From Cellulosimicrobium cellulans (lineage in GTDB: Bacteria > Actinomycetota > Actinomycetes > Actinomycetales > Cellulomonadaceae): DNA of 64,000 bases. Shown piece by piece: positions 25,509-33,715 of this stretch. The stretch's first letter is position 1. Each line of letters starts with the position of its first letter. The notes below the pieces were generated by a model. It worked only from the letters and a program-made list of their open reading frames with translations, ran no database searches and was not told the origin of the DNA. Position numbers and translations under genes: made by a program. The DNA is taken from positions 310,001 through 374,000 of the forward strand of contig NZ_JAMXST010000004.1 in the NCBI RefSeq assembly GCF_024124905.1. Direction: 5' to 3'.

Positions 25509-25563
25509 GGGAGATCCCGCGCGCACCGGGCGCGGTGGGGAGATCCTGCGCACACCGGGCGCG
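25509..25563. repeat. Direct repeat pair upstream of the AI-2E gene
   Basis: Two 26-bp copies, 25509-25534 and 25538-25563, match at 24 of 26 positions (GGGAGATCC start, CACCGGGCGCG end). They lie 50-100 bases upstream of the GTG at 25615. Role unknown. Confidence 0.55.
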
Positions 25564-25602
25564 TCGCGGGTCTTCGGCGCCGCGAGCGGAGGGGCGCTCA
25601 CC

Positions 25603-25608
25603 TAGGGT
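25603..25608 (+). promoter_or_regulatory. -10 box of the AI-2E exporter gene (leaderless)
   Basis: TAGGGT with 6 bases before the GTG at 25615. Confidence 0.5.
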
Positions 25609-25614
25609 GGCGCT

Positions 25615-26910
25615 GTGAGCGCGCAGACGGACCAGCACAGGACCCCCGACCCGCTTCCCCCCGGGCGCCCCGGCGCGGCGGCGGTGCCCGACTCGGTGCG
25701 ATCGGCCGCCGCCTGGTCGTGGCGGCTGCTGCTCATCGGCCTGACGATCGCGGCGGGCCTGTGGCTCGTCACGCAGCTCAAGGTGATCGTCGTCCCCATC
25801 GCGGTGGCGCTCCTGCTCACGGTGCTGCTCACGCCCGTCCAGCGGTTCTTCCGCCGTCACCTGCGCATGTCGCGCGGGCTCGCGTCCGGCGCGGCGCTCA
25901 TCGCGCTCATCGTCGTCGTCGCGGGGCTCGTGGCCATCGCGGGGCAGCAGATCGTCAGCGGCTTCCAGGACCTGCGCGACCAGGCGGTCGAGGGGTTCGA
26001 GCAGTTCACCGAGTGGCTCGCGGACGGCCCGCTCGGCCTCGACTCGACGACGATCTCGCACTGGCTCGACCAGGCCGGGACCGCGGTCTCGGAGAACCAG
26101 GACTCGATCGTCTCCGGCGCGCTCGGCGCGGCCACGACGATCGGCCACGTGGTCGCCGGCGCCCTCATCGCGCTGTTCTGCACGTTCTTCTTCCTCCTCG
26201 ACGGGCGCACGATCTGGTCGTGGGTCGTGGGGCTGCTGCCCCTGCGCGCGCGCGACGACGTCCACCAGGCGGGCCGCCGCGGCATCGTCACGCTCGCCGC
26301 GTACACGCGCACGCAGATCCTCGTCGCGGCGGTCGACGCGGTCGGCATCGGGATCGGTGCGGCGTTCTTCGTCCCGTCCCTCGCGCTGCCGCTGGGCATC
26401 CTCGTGTTCGTCGGGTCCTTCATCCCGATCGTCGGTGCGATCGTCACCGGGTCGATCGCGGTGCTCGTGGTGCTCGTCGCGCAGGGCTGGGTGCAGGCGC
26501 TCGTGATGCTCGGCATCGTGCTGCTCGTGCAGCAGATCGAGGGCCACATCCTCCAGCCGTTCCTCATGGGCCACGCCGTCTCGCTGCACCCGGTCGCCGT
26601 GCTGCTCGTCGTCGCGGCGGGCAGCTTCGCCGCGGGGATCGTGGGCGCGCTGTTCGCGGTCCCGATCGCGGCGGTCCTCAACACCGTGGTGCTGTACCTT
26701 CACGGGCACGACAAGTTCCCCGAGCTCGGCACGGACGACCGCGTCGTGGTGCGCGGGAGCCCGCAGCCGCCGGTCATCGCGCGCGCGGAGGCCGACCTCG
26801 AGGACGTGGCCGCGCGCCGTCGGACCCGCGAGGGCGCCGGCGAGGACTCCGCCGTCGTCGGGCCGCAGGACGCCGGACCCGTGGAGGACGCTCCCGGGGA
26901 GGTGCGGTGA
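25615..26910 (+). CDS. AI-2E family membrane transporter
   Basis: Polytopic membrane protein of 431 residues in the AI-2E (PerM/TqsA) family. The N-terminus is cytoplasmic and Pro-rich. Three helices are followed by an extracytoplasmic stretch (GFQDLRDQAVEGFEQFTEWL) and then five more helices. The conserved LGILVFVGSFIPIVGAIVTG and QQIEGHILQPFLMG motifs are present. Members include quorum-signal exporters and Na+/H+ antiporters, and no substrate is implied here. The stop overlaps the ilvA GTG (GTGA), so the two are translationally coupled. An acidic C-terminal tail of 60 residues follows the last helix. Confidence 0.9.
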   Translation: MSAQTDQHRTPDPLPPGRPGAAAVPDSVRSAAAWSWRLLLIGLTIAAGLWLVTQLKVIVVPIAVALLLTVLLTPVQRFFRRHLRMSRGLASGAALIALIVVVAGLVAIAGQQIVSGFQDLRDQAVEGFEQFTEWLADGPLGLDSTTISHWLDQAGTAVSENQDSIVSGALGAATTIGHVVAGALIALFCTFFFLLDGRTIWSWVVGLLPLRARDDVHQAGRRGIVTLAAYTRTQILVAAVDAVGIGIGAAFFVPSLALPLGILVFVGSFIPIVGAIVTGSIAVLVVLVAQGWVQALVMLGIVLLVQQIEGHILQPFLMGHAVSLHPVAVLLVVAAGSFAAGIVGALFAVPIAAVLNTVVLYLHGHDKFPELGTDDRVVVRGSPQPPVIARAEADLEDVAARRRTREGAGEDSAVVGPQDAGPVEDAPGEVR

Positions 26911-28172
26911 CCTCCGGGCCGGTCCCGGTCACGCTCGACGACGTCCGCGACGCGGCCCGCCTGCTCGACGGCGTCGCGTACCGCACCCCGGTCCAGACGA
27001 CGCGCGCGATCAGCGAGGCCGCCGGCGTCCGCGTGCTGCTCAAGTGCGAGAACCTGCAGCGCGCCGGGTCGTTCAAGGTGCGCGGCGCGTACGTGCGCAT
27101 GGCGCGCCTGAGCGCCGAGGAGAAGACTCGCGGCGTCGTCGCGGCGAGCGCGGGCAACCACGCGCAGGGCGTCGCGTTCGCCGCGGGCCTGCTCGGCATC
27201 CGGGCCGTCGTGTACATGCCGGTCGACGCCGCGCTGCCCAAGGTCGCGGCGACGCGCCAGTACGGCGCCGAGGTCCGGCTCGTCGGCGCGGACGTGGACG
27301 AGACGCTCGCCGCCGCGCGTGCCGAGGCCGACCGGACGGGCGCCGTGTTCATCCACCCGTTCGACCACCCCGACGTCGTGGCCGGCCAGGCGACGATCGC
27401 GCTGGAGATCCTCGAGCAGGTGCCCGACGTCCGGACCGTGATCGCGCCGCTCGGCGGCGGGGGGCTCGTCGCGGGCCTCGCCGCGGCGTTCGCGCAGACG
27501 GCGCCGCACGTGCGCGTGATCGGGGTGCAGGCGGAGCGCGCCGCCGCCTACCCGGGCTCGCTGGTCGCCGGGGCGCCGACGACGGCACGGCTCGCCGCGA
27601 CGATGGCCGACGGCATCGCGGTCGGGACGCCCGGGCACGTGCCGTTCGGGATCCTGGCCCAGCACGGCGTCGAGGTCCGCACGGTGACCGAGGAGGAGAT
27701 CTCCCGGTCGTTGCTCATGGTCGCCGAGCGCGCGAAGCTGCTCGTCGAGCCCGCCGGCGCGACCGGCGTCGCCGCGCTCCTCTCGGGGACGGCCGCGGTC
27801 GACGCGGGCGCGGCGGACCCGGTCGAGGGCCCGGTCGTCGTCGTGCTGTCCGGGGGGAACATCGACCCGCTCGTGCTGCTGCGGGTCGTGCGGCACGGCC
27901 TCGCGGCGGCCGGCCGGTACATCCAGCTCCAGGTGCTGCTCGACGACCGCCCCGGCGCCCTCGCGCGCCTGCTCGAGGTCATCGCGACCACGCGCGGCAA
28001 CATCATGCACATCGACCACGACCGCACCGACGTCGGCCTCGCGATCGGCGAGGCCTGGGTGCGCATGCAGGTCGAGACCAAGGGCCCGGAGCACTGCGAC
28101 GAGCTCGTCGCGCACCTGCGCTCCGAGGGCTACCGCGTCGAGCGCAGCGACGGCGGCTCGCCCGGCCTCTGA
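26907..28172 (+). CDS. ilvA: Threonine ammonia-lyase with ACT domain
   Basis: PLP-dependent threonine dehydratase of 421 residues that makes 2-oxobutyrate, the entry to isoleucine synthesis. The PLP lysine is Lys57 in RAGSFKVRGAY. The phosphate-binding loop is PLGGGGLVAGLA, and a second PLP contact is in SGGNIDP. The last 80 residues (YIQLQVLLDDRPGALARLLE) form a single ACT domain, as in the shorter bacterial enzymes; the long two-ACT regulatory tail of E. coli IlvA is absent. The GTG at 26907 overlaps the transporter stop. Catabolic (TdcB-like) use is also possible. Confidence 0.92.
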   Translation: MTSGPVPVTLDDVRDAARLLDGVAYRTPVQTTRAISEAAGVRVLLKCENLQRAGSFKVRGAYVRMARLSAEEKTRGVVAASAGNHAQGVAFAAGLLGIRAVVYMPVDAALPKVAATRQYGAEVRLVGADVDETLAAARAEADRTGAVFIHPFDHPDVVAGQATIALEILEQVPDVRTVIAPLGGGGLVAGLAAAFAQTAPHVRVIGVQAERAAAYPGSLVAGAPTTARLAATMADGIAVGTPGHVPFGILAQHGVEVRTVTEEEISRSLLMVAERAKLLVEPAGATGVAALLSGTAAVDAGAADPVEGPVVVVLSGGNIDPLVLLRVVRHGLAAAGRYIQLQVLLDDRPGALARLLEVIATTRGNIMHIDHDRTDVGLAIGEAWVRMQVETKGPEHCDELVAHLRSEGYRVERSDGGSPGL

Positions 28173-28177
28173 CGAGA

Positions 28178-28225
28178 CGCGAGAAGTGGCCCCTCCGAGA
28201 CGTCTCGGAGAGGCCACTTCTCACG
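28178..28225. terminator. Long intergenic hairpin, family C
   Basis: Arms 28178-28201 and 28202-28225 pair at 22 of 24 positions with the centre at GAGACGTCTC. It lies between convergent ilvA (stop 28172) and greA (stop 28257). CGAGAAGTGGCCCC is shared with the hairpin after msrA. Confidence 0.78.
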
Positions 28226-28256
28226 ACTCGCCGGCGGCGTGGCCGCCGGTGGCGCG

Positions 28257-28739
28257 TCAGCCCTCGAAGGGCTTCGCGGCGACGATCTTCACGGCGATCT
28301 CGTTGCCGTTGGGCGCGGTGTAGCTCGTCTCGTCGCCGACGGTCTTGCCGTCGATCGCGGCACCGAGCGGCGACGTCGGCGAGTACACGTCGAGGTCGGT
28401 CGTGCCGGCGATCTCGCGCGAGCCGAGCAGGAACGTCATCTCGTCGCCCGCGACGACCGCGGTGACGACCATGCCGGCCTCGACCATGCCGTCGTCCGGC
28501 GGGGTCCCGACCTGCACGTTGCGCAGCTTCTCGGTGAGCTCGCGGATGCGGGCCTCGTTCTTGGCCTGCTCCTCACGCGCGGCGTGGTAGCCGCCGTTCT
28601 CCTTGAGGTCGCCCTCGTCGCGCGCGGCGGCGATGCGCTCCGCGATCTCGGTACGGCCCTCGCCGGACAGGTGGGCGAGCTCGGCCTGCAGCCTGTCGTA
28701 CGCCTCCTGGGTCAGCCAGGTGACGGTGGTGTCGGTCAC
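28257..28739 (-). CDS. greA: Transcription elongation factor GreA
   Basis: Cleavage factor of 160 residues that rescues backtracked RNA polymerase. The N-terminal coiled-coil hairpin has acidic tip residues in ARDEGDLKENGGYHAAREEQ, and the C-terminal FKBP-like lobe contains SPTSPLGAAIDGKTVGDE. The GTG at 28739 is chosen because GGAAGGAGCGAACC precedes it. An in-frame start further upstream would add a non-conserved lead. The leader back to the -10 box is unusually long (about 230 bases). Confidence 0.95.
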   Translation of the reverse strand: MTDTTVTWLTQEAYDRLQAELAHLSGEGRTEIAERIAAARDEGDLKENGGYHAAREEQAKNEARIRELTEKLRNVQVGTPPDDGMVEAGMVVTAVVAGDEMTFLLGSREIAGTTDLDVYSPTSPLGAAIDGKTVGDETSYTAPNGNEIAVKIVAAKPFEG

Positions 28740-29038
28740 GGTTCGCTCCTTCCTTTCCATGGTCGACGGCCGGGTCGGTCGCACGGCCGTGCGGGTACGG
28801 GCAGCCGGGGCGCGTGCGTTCGCGGTGCGCCTGCCTGCCCGGGTCGGTGACGCTGGCCGGGTGGCAGCGCGTAGGACTGGTCTCCCGCCGGGAACCGGGG
28901 CGCCCGGCGGACGGCGTGCTTGTCACCGGCACGCAGTCTCGGGCTCCACACGGTCGGGTGCGGGAATCCCTCAGGATAGCAAAGCACCGGGCACCGACAG
29001 CGACGCCGCAGGTCAGCCGGCGCGCGGACCGGGGGGCC
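28740..29038 (-). promoter_or_regulatory. greA promoter and long leader
   Basis: This 299-base gap carries no gene. A -10 box TATCCT lies at 28978-28973 on the minus strand, giving a leader of about 230 bases before greA. The leader contains a stem CCGCCGGG (28885-28892) with CCCGGCGG (28903-28910). The length suggests post-transcriptional control of greA, but I recognise no riboswitch. Confidence 0.45.
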
Positions 29039-29473
29039 TCACGGCGCGACGCGGCAGGACTGGACGATGCCCGTCGTGGCGAGCTCGGAGGTCGCGACGC
29101 TCACCGTGTACCGGGACTCGGCGACCTCGACCGGCCCGACCGTCACGTCGACGGTCCCGACCTGGGCGAAGCTCTCCGCGAGGGCGTCGAGCGTGCACGT
29201 CGCCGTCGTCCCCGGGTCCATGTAGACCTCGAACGTCACGTCGACGCGCTCCGGGCTCACGACCGTGTACCCGAAGTCCTTGAACCGCACCGGCTCGTTC
29301 GCGTACCGCAGCCCGATGACGAGCGTGATCGCGAGCCCGACGATCGCGACGAGGACGATGCCGACGACGGCCAGGCGCCGACGTCGCTCGGTCGGCTCGG
29401 GTCCGTAGCGGCCCGCCGGCGGTCGCAGGGGTGCGCCCGGGCTCGGCTGCGGGGCGGTGGTCTCGTTCGTCAT
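29039..29473 (-). CDS. DUF4307 family membrane protein
   Basis: Protein of 144 residues with a short cytoplasmic N-terminus, one transmembrane helix (LAVVGIVLVAIVGLAITLVI, about 35-54) and an extracytoplasmic beta-rich domain holding two cysteines (ATCTLDAL and VQSCRV), possibly a disulfide. Function unknown. The family is actinobacterial and sits between greA and mca in many genomes, including M. tuberculosis (Rv1081c). The ATG at 29473 is divergent from mca. Confidence 0.85.
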   Translation of the reverse strand: MTNETTAPQPSPGAPLRPPAGRYGPEPTERRRRLAVVGIVLVAIVGLAITLVIGLRYANEPVRFKDFGYTVVSPERVDVTFEVYMDPGTTATCTLDALAESFAQVGTVDVTVGPVEVAESRYTVSVATSELATTGIVQSCRVAP

Positions 29474-29669
29474 GGTGCGGTCCCGTGGTCGGTGCCGCCG
29501 CGCCCGGTCGCGGGCCCGGCGTCGCGCCGGTGGTTCCCGGCGGTTCGTCAGGTGTGGGCGCGGTGGGGGATCATGTCCTCGACCCATCTTCGCAGAGCCC
29601 GGGCGCTCGTCGTGCACCCACGACAGGTCCGGGCGTGCGAGGAGACGTACGACGCACCCGGGAGGACCA

Positions 29670-30611
29670 GTGGCCGAACCCGCGGCCGGATCGACCACCC
29701 ACCGCGAGCAGCCGGAGACGCTCCGTCTCCTGGCCGTGCACGCCCACCCCGACGACGAGTCGAGCAAGGGCGCCGCGACGGCCGCCCGCTACGCGGCCGA
29801 GGGCGTCGACGTGCTCGTCGCGACGTGCACGGGCGGTGAGCGCGGCGACATCCTCAATCCGAGCTTCGGCGAGGGGCCCGACGACATCGAGGGCATGCGC
29901 GCCCTGCGTCGCGTCGAGATGGCGTCCGCGGCGCGCGCGCTCGGCGTGCGCCAGCAGTGGCTCGGCTTCGTCGACTCGGGCCTCCCGGAGGGCGACCCCC
30001 TGCCCCCGCTGCCCGAGGGGTCGTTCGGCCTGGTGCCGCTCGAGGAGGCCGCTGCGCCGCTGGTCGAGCTCGTGCGCGAGTTCCGCCCCCACGTCGTCAC
30101 GACGTACGACCCGTCGGGCGGCTACCCCCACCCCGACCACGTCATGTGCCACCGCGTCGCGTTCGAGGCGTTCCACGCCGCGGGCGACCCCGAGCGCTAC
30201 CGGCGCGAGGGCGGGGCGGCGCCCTGGGCGCCGCTCAAGCTCTACTACAACCACGACTTCTCGATGAACCGCATCCGCACGCTGCACGAGGCGATGCAGG
30301 GCGCGGGCCTGGAGTCACCGTTCGGCGACTGGGTCGAGTCGCGGTCCGCGCGGGAGATCCCGGAGCGCGAGGTCACGACGCGCGTCCACGTCGCGCGCTA
30401 CTACGCGCAGCGCGACGCGGCGCTCATCGCGCACGCGTCGCAGATCGACCCCGAGGGCTTCTTCTTCGCGATCCCGCGCGACCTCGAGGTCGACGTGTGG
30501 CCGTTCGAGGAGTTCGAGCTCGCCGAGTCGCGCGTCCCCACGCAGCTCCCCGAGGACGACCTGTTCGCGGGCGTCCGTGAGCTCGTCGCGAGCGAGGAGG
30601 CGGCCTCGTGA
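29670..30611 (+). CDS. mca: Mycothiol S-conjugate amidase
   Basis: Zinc amidase of 313 residues that splits mycothiol S-conjugates of electrophiles and drugs into a mercapturic acid, which is exported, and GlcN-Ins. The metal-binding motif is AVHAHPDDESSKGAAT, with the third ligand in YPHPDH. The longer middle insert (YYNHDFSMNRIRTLHEAMQG) separates Mca from the shorter MshB deacetylase. The GTG at 29670 follows GGGAGGAC. It marks a mycothiol-producing organism. The stop overlaps the next gene (GTGA). Confidence 0.93.
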   Translation: MAEPAAGSTTHREQPETLRLLAVHAHPDDESSKGAATAARYAAEGVDVLVATCTGGERGDILNPSFGEGPDDIEGMRALRRVEMASAARALGVRQQWLGFVDSGLPEGDPLPPLPEGSFGLVPLEEAAAPLVELVREFRPHVVTTYDPSGGYPHPDHVMCHRVAFEAFHAAGDPERYRREGGAAPWAPLKLYYNHDFSMNRIRTLHEAMQGAGLESPFGDWVESRSAREIPEREVTTRVHVARYYAQRDAALIAHASQIDPEGFFFAIPRDLEVDVWPFEEFELAESRVPTQLPEDDLFAGVRELVASEEAAS

Positions 30612-31000
30612 CCACGACGACGTCCCTCGTGGACTCTCTCGCGCCGACCGTCGCGGGCGGTCCGGGCTGGGCGGCCGACGTCGTCGCCGAGACCGCGACG
30701 CCGAGCCCCTCCGACGACCCGCTGCGCAAGGACCTCGACCCGAACGACGTGTCGCCGGGCCTCGTCGGCTTCCTCGCGATCTTCGCGGTGGCGCTCGCGA
30801 CCGTGGGCCTCTTCTTCGCCCTGTCCCGCCAGCTCCGGCGCATGCGGCACAACGCCGAGGTGCAGGGCATCGGCGCGGACGGTCCGCTGGAGACGGGCAC
30901 CGACGGCGCGGCTCCCGGAGCCGAGAGCCCGGACGGGACGACGTCCGACGGCGGCGCTCCCGACGGTGCGCCCGGCGGCGGTCCCGCCCGGCAGGGCTGA
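30608..31000 (+). CDS. Single-pass membrane protein downstream of mca
   Basis: Protein of 130 residues: an acidic N-terminus (PSDDPLRKDLDPNDVSPG), one transmembrane helix (LVGFLAIFAVALATVGLFFA, about 52-71), a basic patch RQLRRMRHNAEVQ, and a Gly/Ala/Pro/Asp-rich disordered tail. Function unknown. A similar small membrane protein follows mca in M. tuberculosis (Rv1083) and other actinobacteria. The GTG at 30608 overlaps the mca stop. Confidence 0.75.
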   Translation: MTTTTSLVDSLAPTVAGGPGWAADVVAETATPSPSDDPLRKDLDPNDVSPGLVGFLAIFAVALATVGLFFALSRQLRRMRHNAEVQGIGADGPLETGTDGAAPGAESPDGTTSDGGAPDGAPGGGPARQG

Positions 31001-31002
31001 CC

Positions 31003-31809
31003 GTGGCCGCCGGGGCGCGCGTCACGATCGGCCAGATCGAGGTCTCCGCCGACCATGCGGCGAACCTCGTGACGGTCGGTGCCGCGTTCCGGGAGGCGGG
31101 GCGCGTGCACGCGGACCTGCTCGTGCTGCCCGAGTACGCGGCGGGCTTCGACCCCCGGGGCACGGGCGTCGAGCACGCCGAGCCGCTCGACGGGCCGTTC
31201 GTGACCACCCTGCGCCGGCTCGCGCGCGAGCACGGGGTCGCCGCGATCGCGGGGACCCTCGTGCCGGGCGGCGCCGCGGGACGCGCGGTGAACGTCGTCG
31301 TCGCGGTGGACGCGTCGGGCGAGCTCGTGGGCACGTACCGCAAGGTGCACCTCTACGACGCGTTCGGGCACCGCGAGTCCGACCGGCTCGACGCCGGCGA
31401 CCCGGCGGCGCCGCCGCTGGTCGTGCGCCTCGGTGACCTGACGTTCGGCGTCATGACGTGCTACGACCTGCGGTTCCCCGAGAGTGCGCGGCGGCTCGTC
31501 GACGCCGGCGCGGACGTGCTCGTCGTGCCCGCGGCGTGGGCGGCGGGCGACCTCAAGGCGGACCAGTGGCGCACCCTCGCGCGGGCGCGGGCGATCGAGA
31601 ACACCGCCGTCGTGCTCGCGGTCGGGCAGGCGGGCAGGGGCGTGACCGGCCGGTCGCTCCTCGTCGGCCCGGACGGCCAGGTCGGCCTGGAGCTCGGCGA
31701 GCGCGCCGAGCTGCGCAGCGCCGACCTCGACCCCGCGGCCCTGGCGAGCGTGCGCGAGCGCAACCCGTCGCTCGCCAACCGCCGGTACGCCGTCGTCCCT
31801 CGGGACTGA
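31003..31809 (+). CDS. Carbon-nitrogen hydrolase (nitrilase superfamily)
   Basis: Cytoplasmic amidase-type enzyme of 268 residues. The Glu-Lys-Cys triad is visible: Glu44 in LVLPEYAAG, Lys114 in TYRKVHLYDAFG and Cys153 in VMTCYDLRFPE. The closest group is the Nit/omega-amidase branch, which repairs deaminated glutathione or hydrolyses short dicarboxylic amides. A role in thiol or amide clean-up beside mca would fit but is inference. The GTG at 31003 is 3 bases after the preceding stop, so it is probably the third gene of the mca operon. Confidence 0.88.
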   Translation: MAAGARVTIGQIEVSADHAANLVTVGAAFREAGRVHADLLVLPEYAAGFDPRGTGVEHAEPLDGPFVTTLRRLAREHGVAAIAGTLVPGGAAGRAVNVVVAVDASGELVGTYRKVHLYDAFGHRESDRLDAGDPAAPPLVVRLGDLTFGVMTCYDLRFPESARRLVDAGADVLVVPAAWAAGDLKADQWRTLARARAIENTAVVLAVGQAGRGVTGRSLLVGPDGQVGLELGERAELRSADLDPAALASVRERNPSLANRRYAVVPRD

Positions 31810-31822
31810 GCTCGCGGCGCGC

Positions 31823-32596
31823 TCAGCGGGCCGCGACCGCCGCGAGCATGATCGCGATGTAGTGGCACGTGAAGCCGACGACGGTGAGCACGTGGAAGAT
31901 CTCGTGGAAGCCGAACCAGCGGGGGCTGGGGTTCGGCTTCTTGATGCCGTAGACGACGGCGCCGAGCGTGTAGGCGAGGCCGCCCGCGGCGACGAGCCAG
32001 ACGATCGCCGGCCCGTTCGTCGTGGTCCAGAACTGCGGCATGTAGCCGACGGCGACCCAGCCGAGGGCGACGTAGATCGGCACGTAGACCCAGCGCGGGG
32101 CGTCGAGCCACAGGATCCGGGCGAGGAGGCCGAGGACGGCGCCGCCCCAGACGATCGCGAGCAGGATCGTCGCGGTCCGCCGGGGGAGCAGGAGCACCGC
32201 GAGGGGTGTGTAGGTGCCCGCGATGATGAGGAAGATGTTCGAGTGGTCGGCGCGGCGGAGCACCCCGGCGACGCGTGGCGACCACGTACCGCGGTGGTAG
32301 ACGGCGCTCGTGCCGAAGAGGAGGCACGCGCTGAGCCCGAAGATCGCGCACGACACCTTGCCCGCGACGGGCGGGGCGACGACGACGAGGACGATGCTCG
32401 CGACGAGCACGACGGGGAACGTCCCCGCGTGGATCCAGCCCCGCAGGCGCGGCTTGACCGCCTCGGCGACCTTCTCGACCGCGTCGCCCACGCTCTCGCG
32501 GACGTCCTTCACGGCGTCGGCACCCGGCAGGCGCGCGCGTCCGGTGTCGGTGGCGGGCGCGCTCGGGGTGGGGTCGCTGTCGTGCGGTCGGTCCAC
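31823..32596 (-). CDS. Hemolysin III / TrhA-family membrane protein
   Basis: Seven-helix membrane protein of 257 residues, related to adiponectin/PAQR receptors. The metal-site histidines are in SAVYHRGTW (first) and FHEIFHVLTVVGF (last). The N-terminal 50 residues are cytoplasmic and contain an amphipathic DAVKDVRESVGDAVEKVAEA segment. The family has been linked to membrane-fluidity homeostasis; haemolysis is a historical label. The GTG at 32596 faces the prenyl synthase gene divergently, as in M. tuberculosis Rv1085c/Rv1086. Confidence 0.87.
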   Translation of the reverse strand: MDRPHDSDPTPSAPATDTGRARLPGADAVKDVRESVGDAVEKVAEAVKPRLRGWIHAGTFPVVLVASIVLVVVAPPVAGKVSCAIFGLSACLLFGTSAVYHRGTWSPRVAGVLRRADHSNIFLIIAGTYTPLAVLLLPRRTATILLAIVWGGAVLGLLARILWLDAPRWVYVPIYVALGWVAVGYMPQFWTTTNGPAIVWLVAAGGLAYTLGAVVYGIKKPNPSPRWFGFHEIFHVLTVVGFTCHYIAIMLAAVAAR

Positions 32597-32681
32597 GGCG
32601 TCTCCTCGGGGTCGGGCCGGGTCGGGCGGTGGTCTGCCGGTGGTCGGGTGGTCGGGCGGACGCGCACGCGGCGTCGTCCGT

Positions 32682-32720
32682 CGAACCTACGCCATCGTAA
32701 GTTACGCGAGCGTAGGTTCG
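32682..32720. promoter_or_regulatory. Double TACGnnnnCGTA operator between trhA-like and prenyl synthase genes
   Basis: A 39-bp dyad: outer arms 32682-32692 and 32710-32720 are exact complements, with GTAA-G-TTAC at the centre. It can be read as two sites, TACGccatCGTA (32688-32699) and TACGcgagCGTA (32703-32714), 15 bp apart. It lies in the divergent gap 32597-32893, which otherwise holds no visible signal except the ribosome site at its end. Confidence 0.65.
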
Positions 32721-32893
32721 CGAGCCCTCGTCGCGCCGCGGGTGTGAAGATCCTGGGCAGGGCCGTGCGCGGTCGCGGGCGCCCTGCCGTCCGGACGCTC
32801 CGGAGCGGTAGCGTGTGCGGGTTCGGCCCGCGCGTCCCGACCAGGGACCAGCCCGCCGGGCGACACCCGTCCTTCCACCGTCGAGGAACCGTC

Positions 32894-33655
32894 GTGCGCC
32901 TGCCCCGCCCCGTCTACGGACTCTACGAGCGTCGCCTCGCCGCGACCCTCTCGCACGAGAGCGTGCCCCGCCACGTGGGCGTCATCCTCGACGGCAACCG
33001 GCGCTGGGCGCGCTCGTTCGGCGAGTCGACGGCGACCGGGCACCGTCGCGGTGCCGACAAGATCGCGGAGTTCCTCGGCTGGAGCGAGGACCAGGGCGTC
33101 GAGGTCGTCACGCTGTGGATGCTCTCGACCGACAACCTCTCGCGCTCCCAGGAGGAGCTCTCCGCGCTGCTCGACATCATCGAGGACGCGGTGCGCGACC
33201 TCGCCGACTCGGGCCGCTGGCGCCTGCGGGTCATGGGCCGCCTCGACCTGCTCCCCGAGCGCCTCGCCGGCGCGCTGCGCGAGGCGCAGCAGCGCACGGC
33301 CTCGGTCGACGGGCTCCAGGTGAACGTGGCGATCGGCTACGGCGGGCGGCACGAGATCGCCGACGCGGTGCGCTCCTATCTCCGCGAGCAGGCGGCCGCG
33401 GGCGCGCGGCTCCAGGACCTCGCGGAGAACCTCGACGTCGAGCACATCGAGGAGCACCTGTACACCAAGGGCCAGCCGGACCCGGAGCTCGTCATCCGCA
33501 CGTCGGGCGAGCAGCGCCTCGGCGGCTTCCTGCTGTGGCAGAGCGCCCACTCCGAGTTCTACTTCTGCGAGGCGTACTGGCCGGACTTCCGGCGCGTCGA
33601 CTACCTGCGCGCGCTGCGCGCCTACTCCCAGCGCGAGCGTCGCCTCGGCCGCTGA
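32894..33655 (+). CDS. Z-type prenyl diphosphate synthase
   Basis: Cis-prenyltransferase of 253 residues. The catalytic Asp and IPP-binding residues are in VILDGNRRWARS, the LWMLSTDNLSRS motif follows, and the C-terminal signature is PDPELVIRTSGEQRLGGFLLWQSAHSEFYF (quoted here as parts PDPELVIRTSGEQRL and GGFLLWQSAHSEFYF). Length and N-terminus resemble the M. tuberculosis short-chain enzyme Rv1086, which makes Z,E-farnesyl diphosphate, the primer for decaprenyl phosphate. Full undecaprenyl synthase activity cannot be excluded. The GTG at 32894 follows CGAGGAACC. Confidence 0.88.
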   Translation: MRLPRPVYGLYERRLAATLSHESVPRHVGVILDGNRRWARSFGESTATGHRRGADKIAEFLGWSEDQGVEVVTLWMLSTDNLSRSQEELSALLDIIEDAVRDLADSGRWRLRVMGRLDLLPERLAGALREAQQRTASVDGLQVNVAIGYGGRHEIADAVRSYLREQAAAGARLQDLAENLDVEHIEEHLYTKGQPDPELVIRTSGEQRLGGFLLWQSAHSEFYFCEAYWPDFRRVDYLRALRAYSQRERRLGR

Positions 33656-33672
33656 GCCGGCTCCCGACCCGG

Positions 33673-33695
33673 TAAGGTCGATGCGAACGCATCGA
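33673..33695 (+). promoter_or_regulatory. MarR gene promoter with overlapping operator
   Basis: -10 box TAAGGT (33673-33678) runs into the perfect dyad TCGATGCG-AA-CGCATCGA (33678-33695). The predicted start of transcription falls inside the dyad, so the downstream MarR protein would repress itself. Confidence 0.6.
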
Positions 33696-33715
33696 TCGAG
33701 CCGTCCGGGGGTGTC

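Noticed and set aside
28736-28987. An 83-codon frame upstream of greA on the minus strand
   Set aside because: It begins at the likely promoter -10, has no ribosome site or conserved features, and is Pro/Arg/Gly-rich like other shadow frames.
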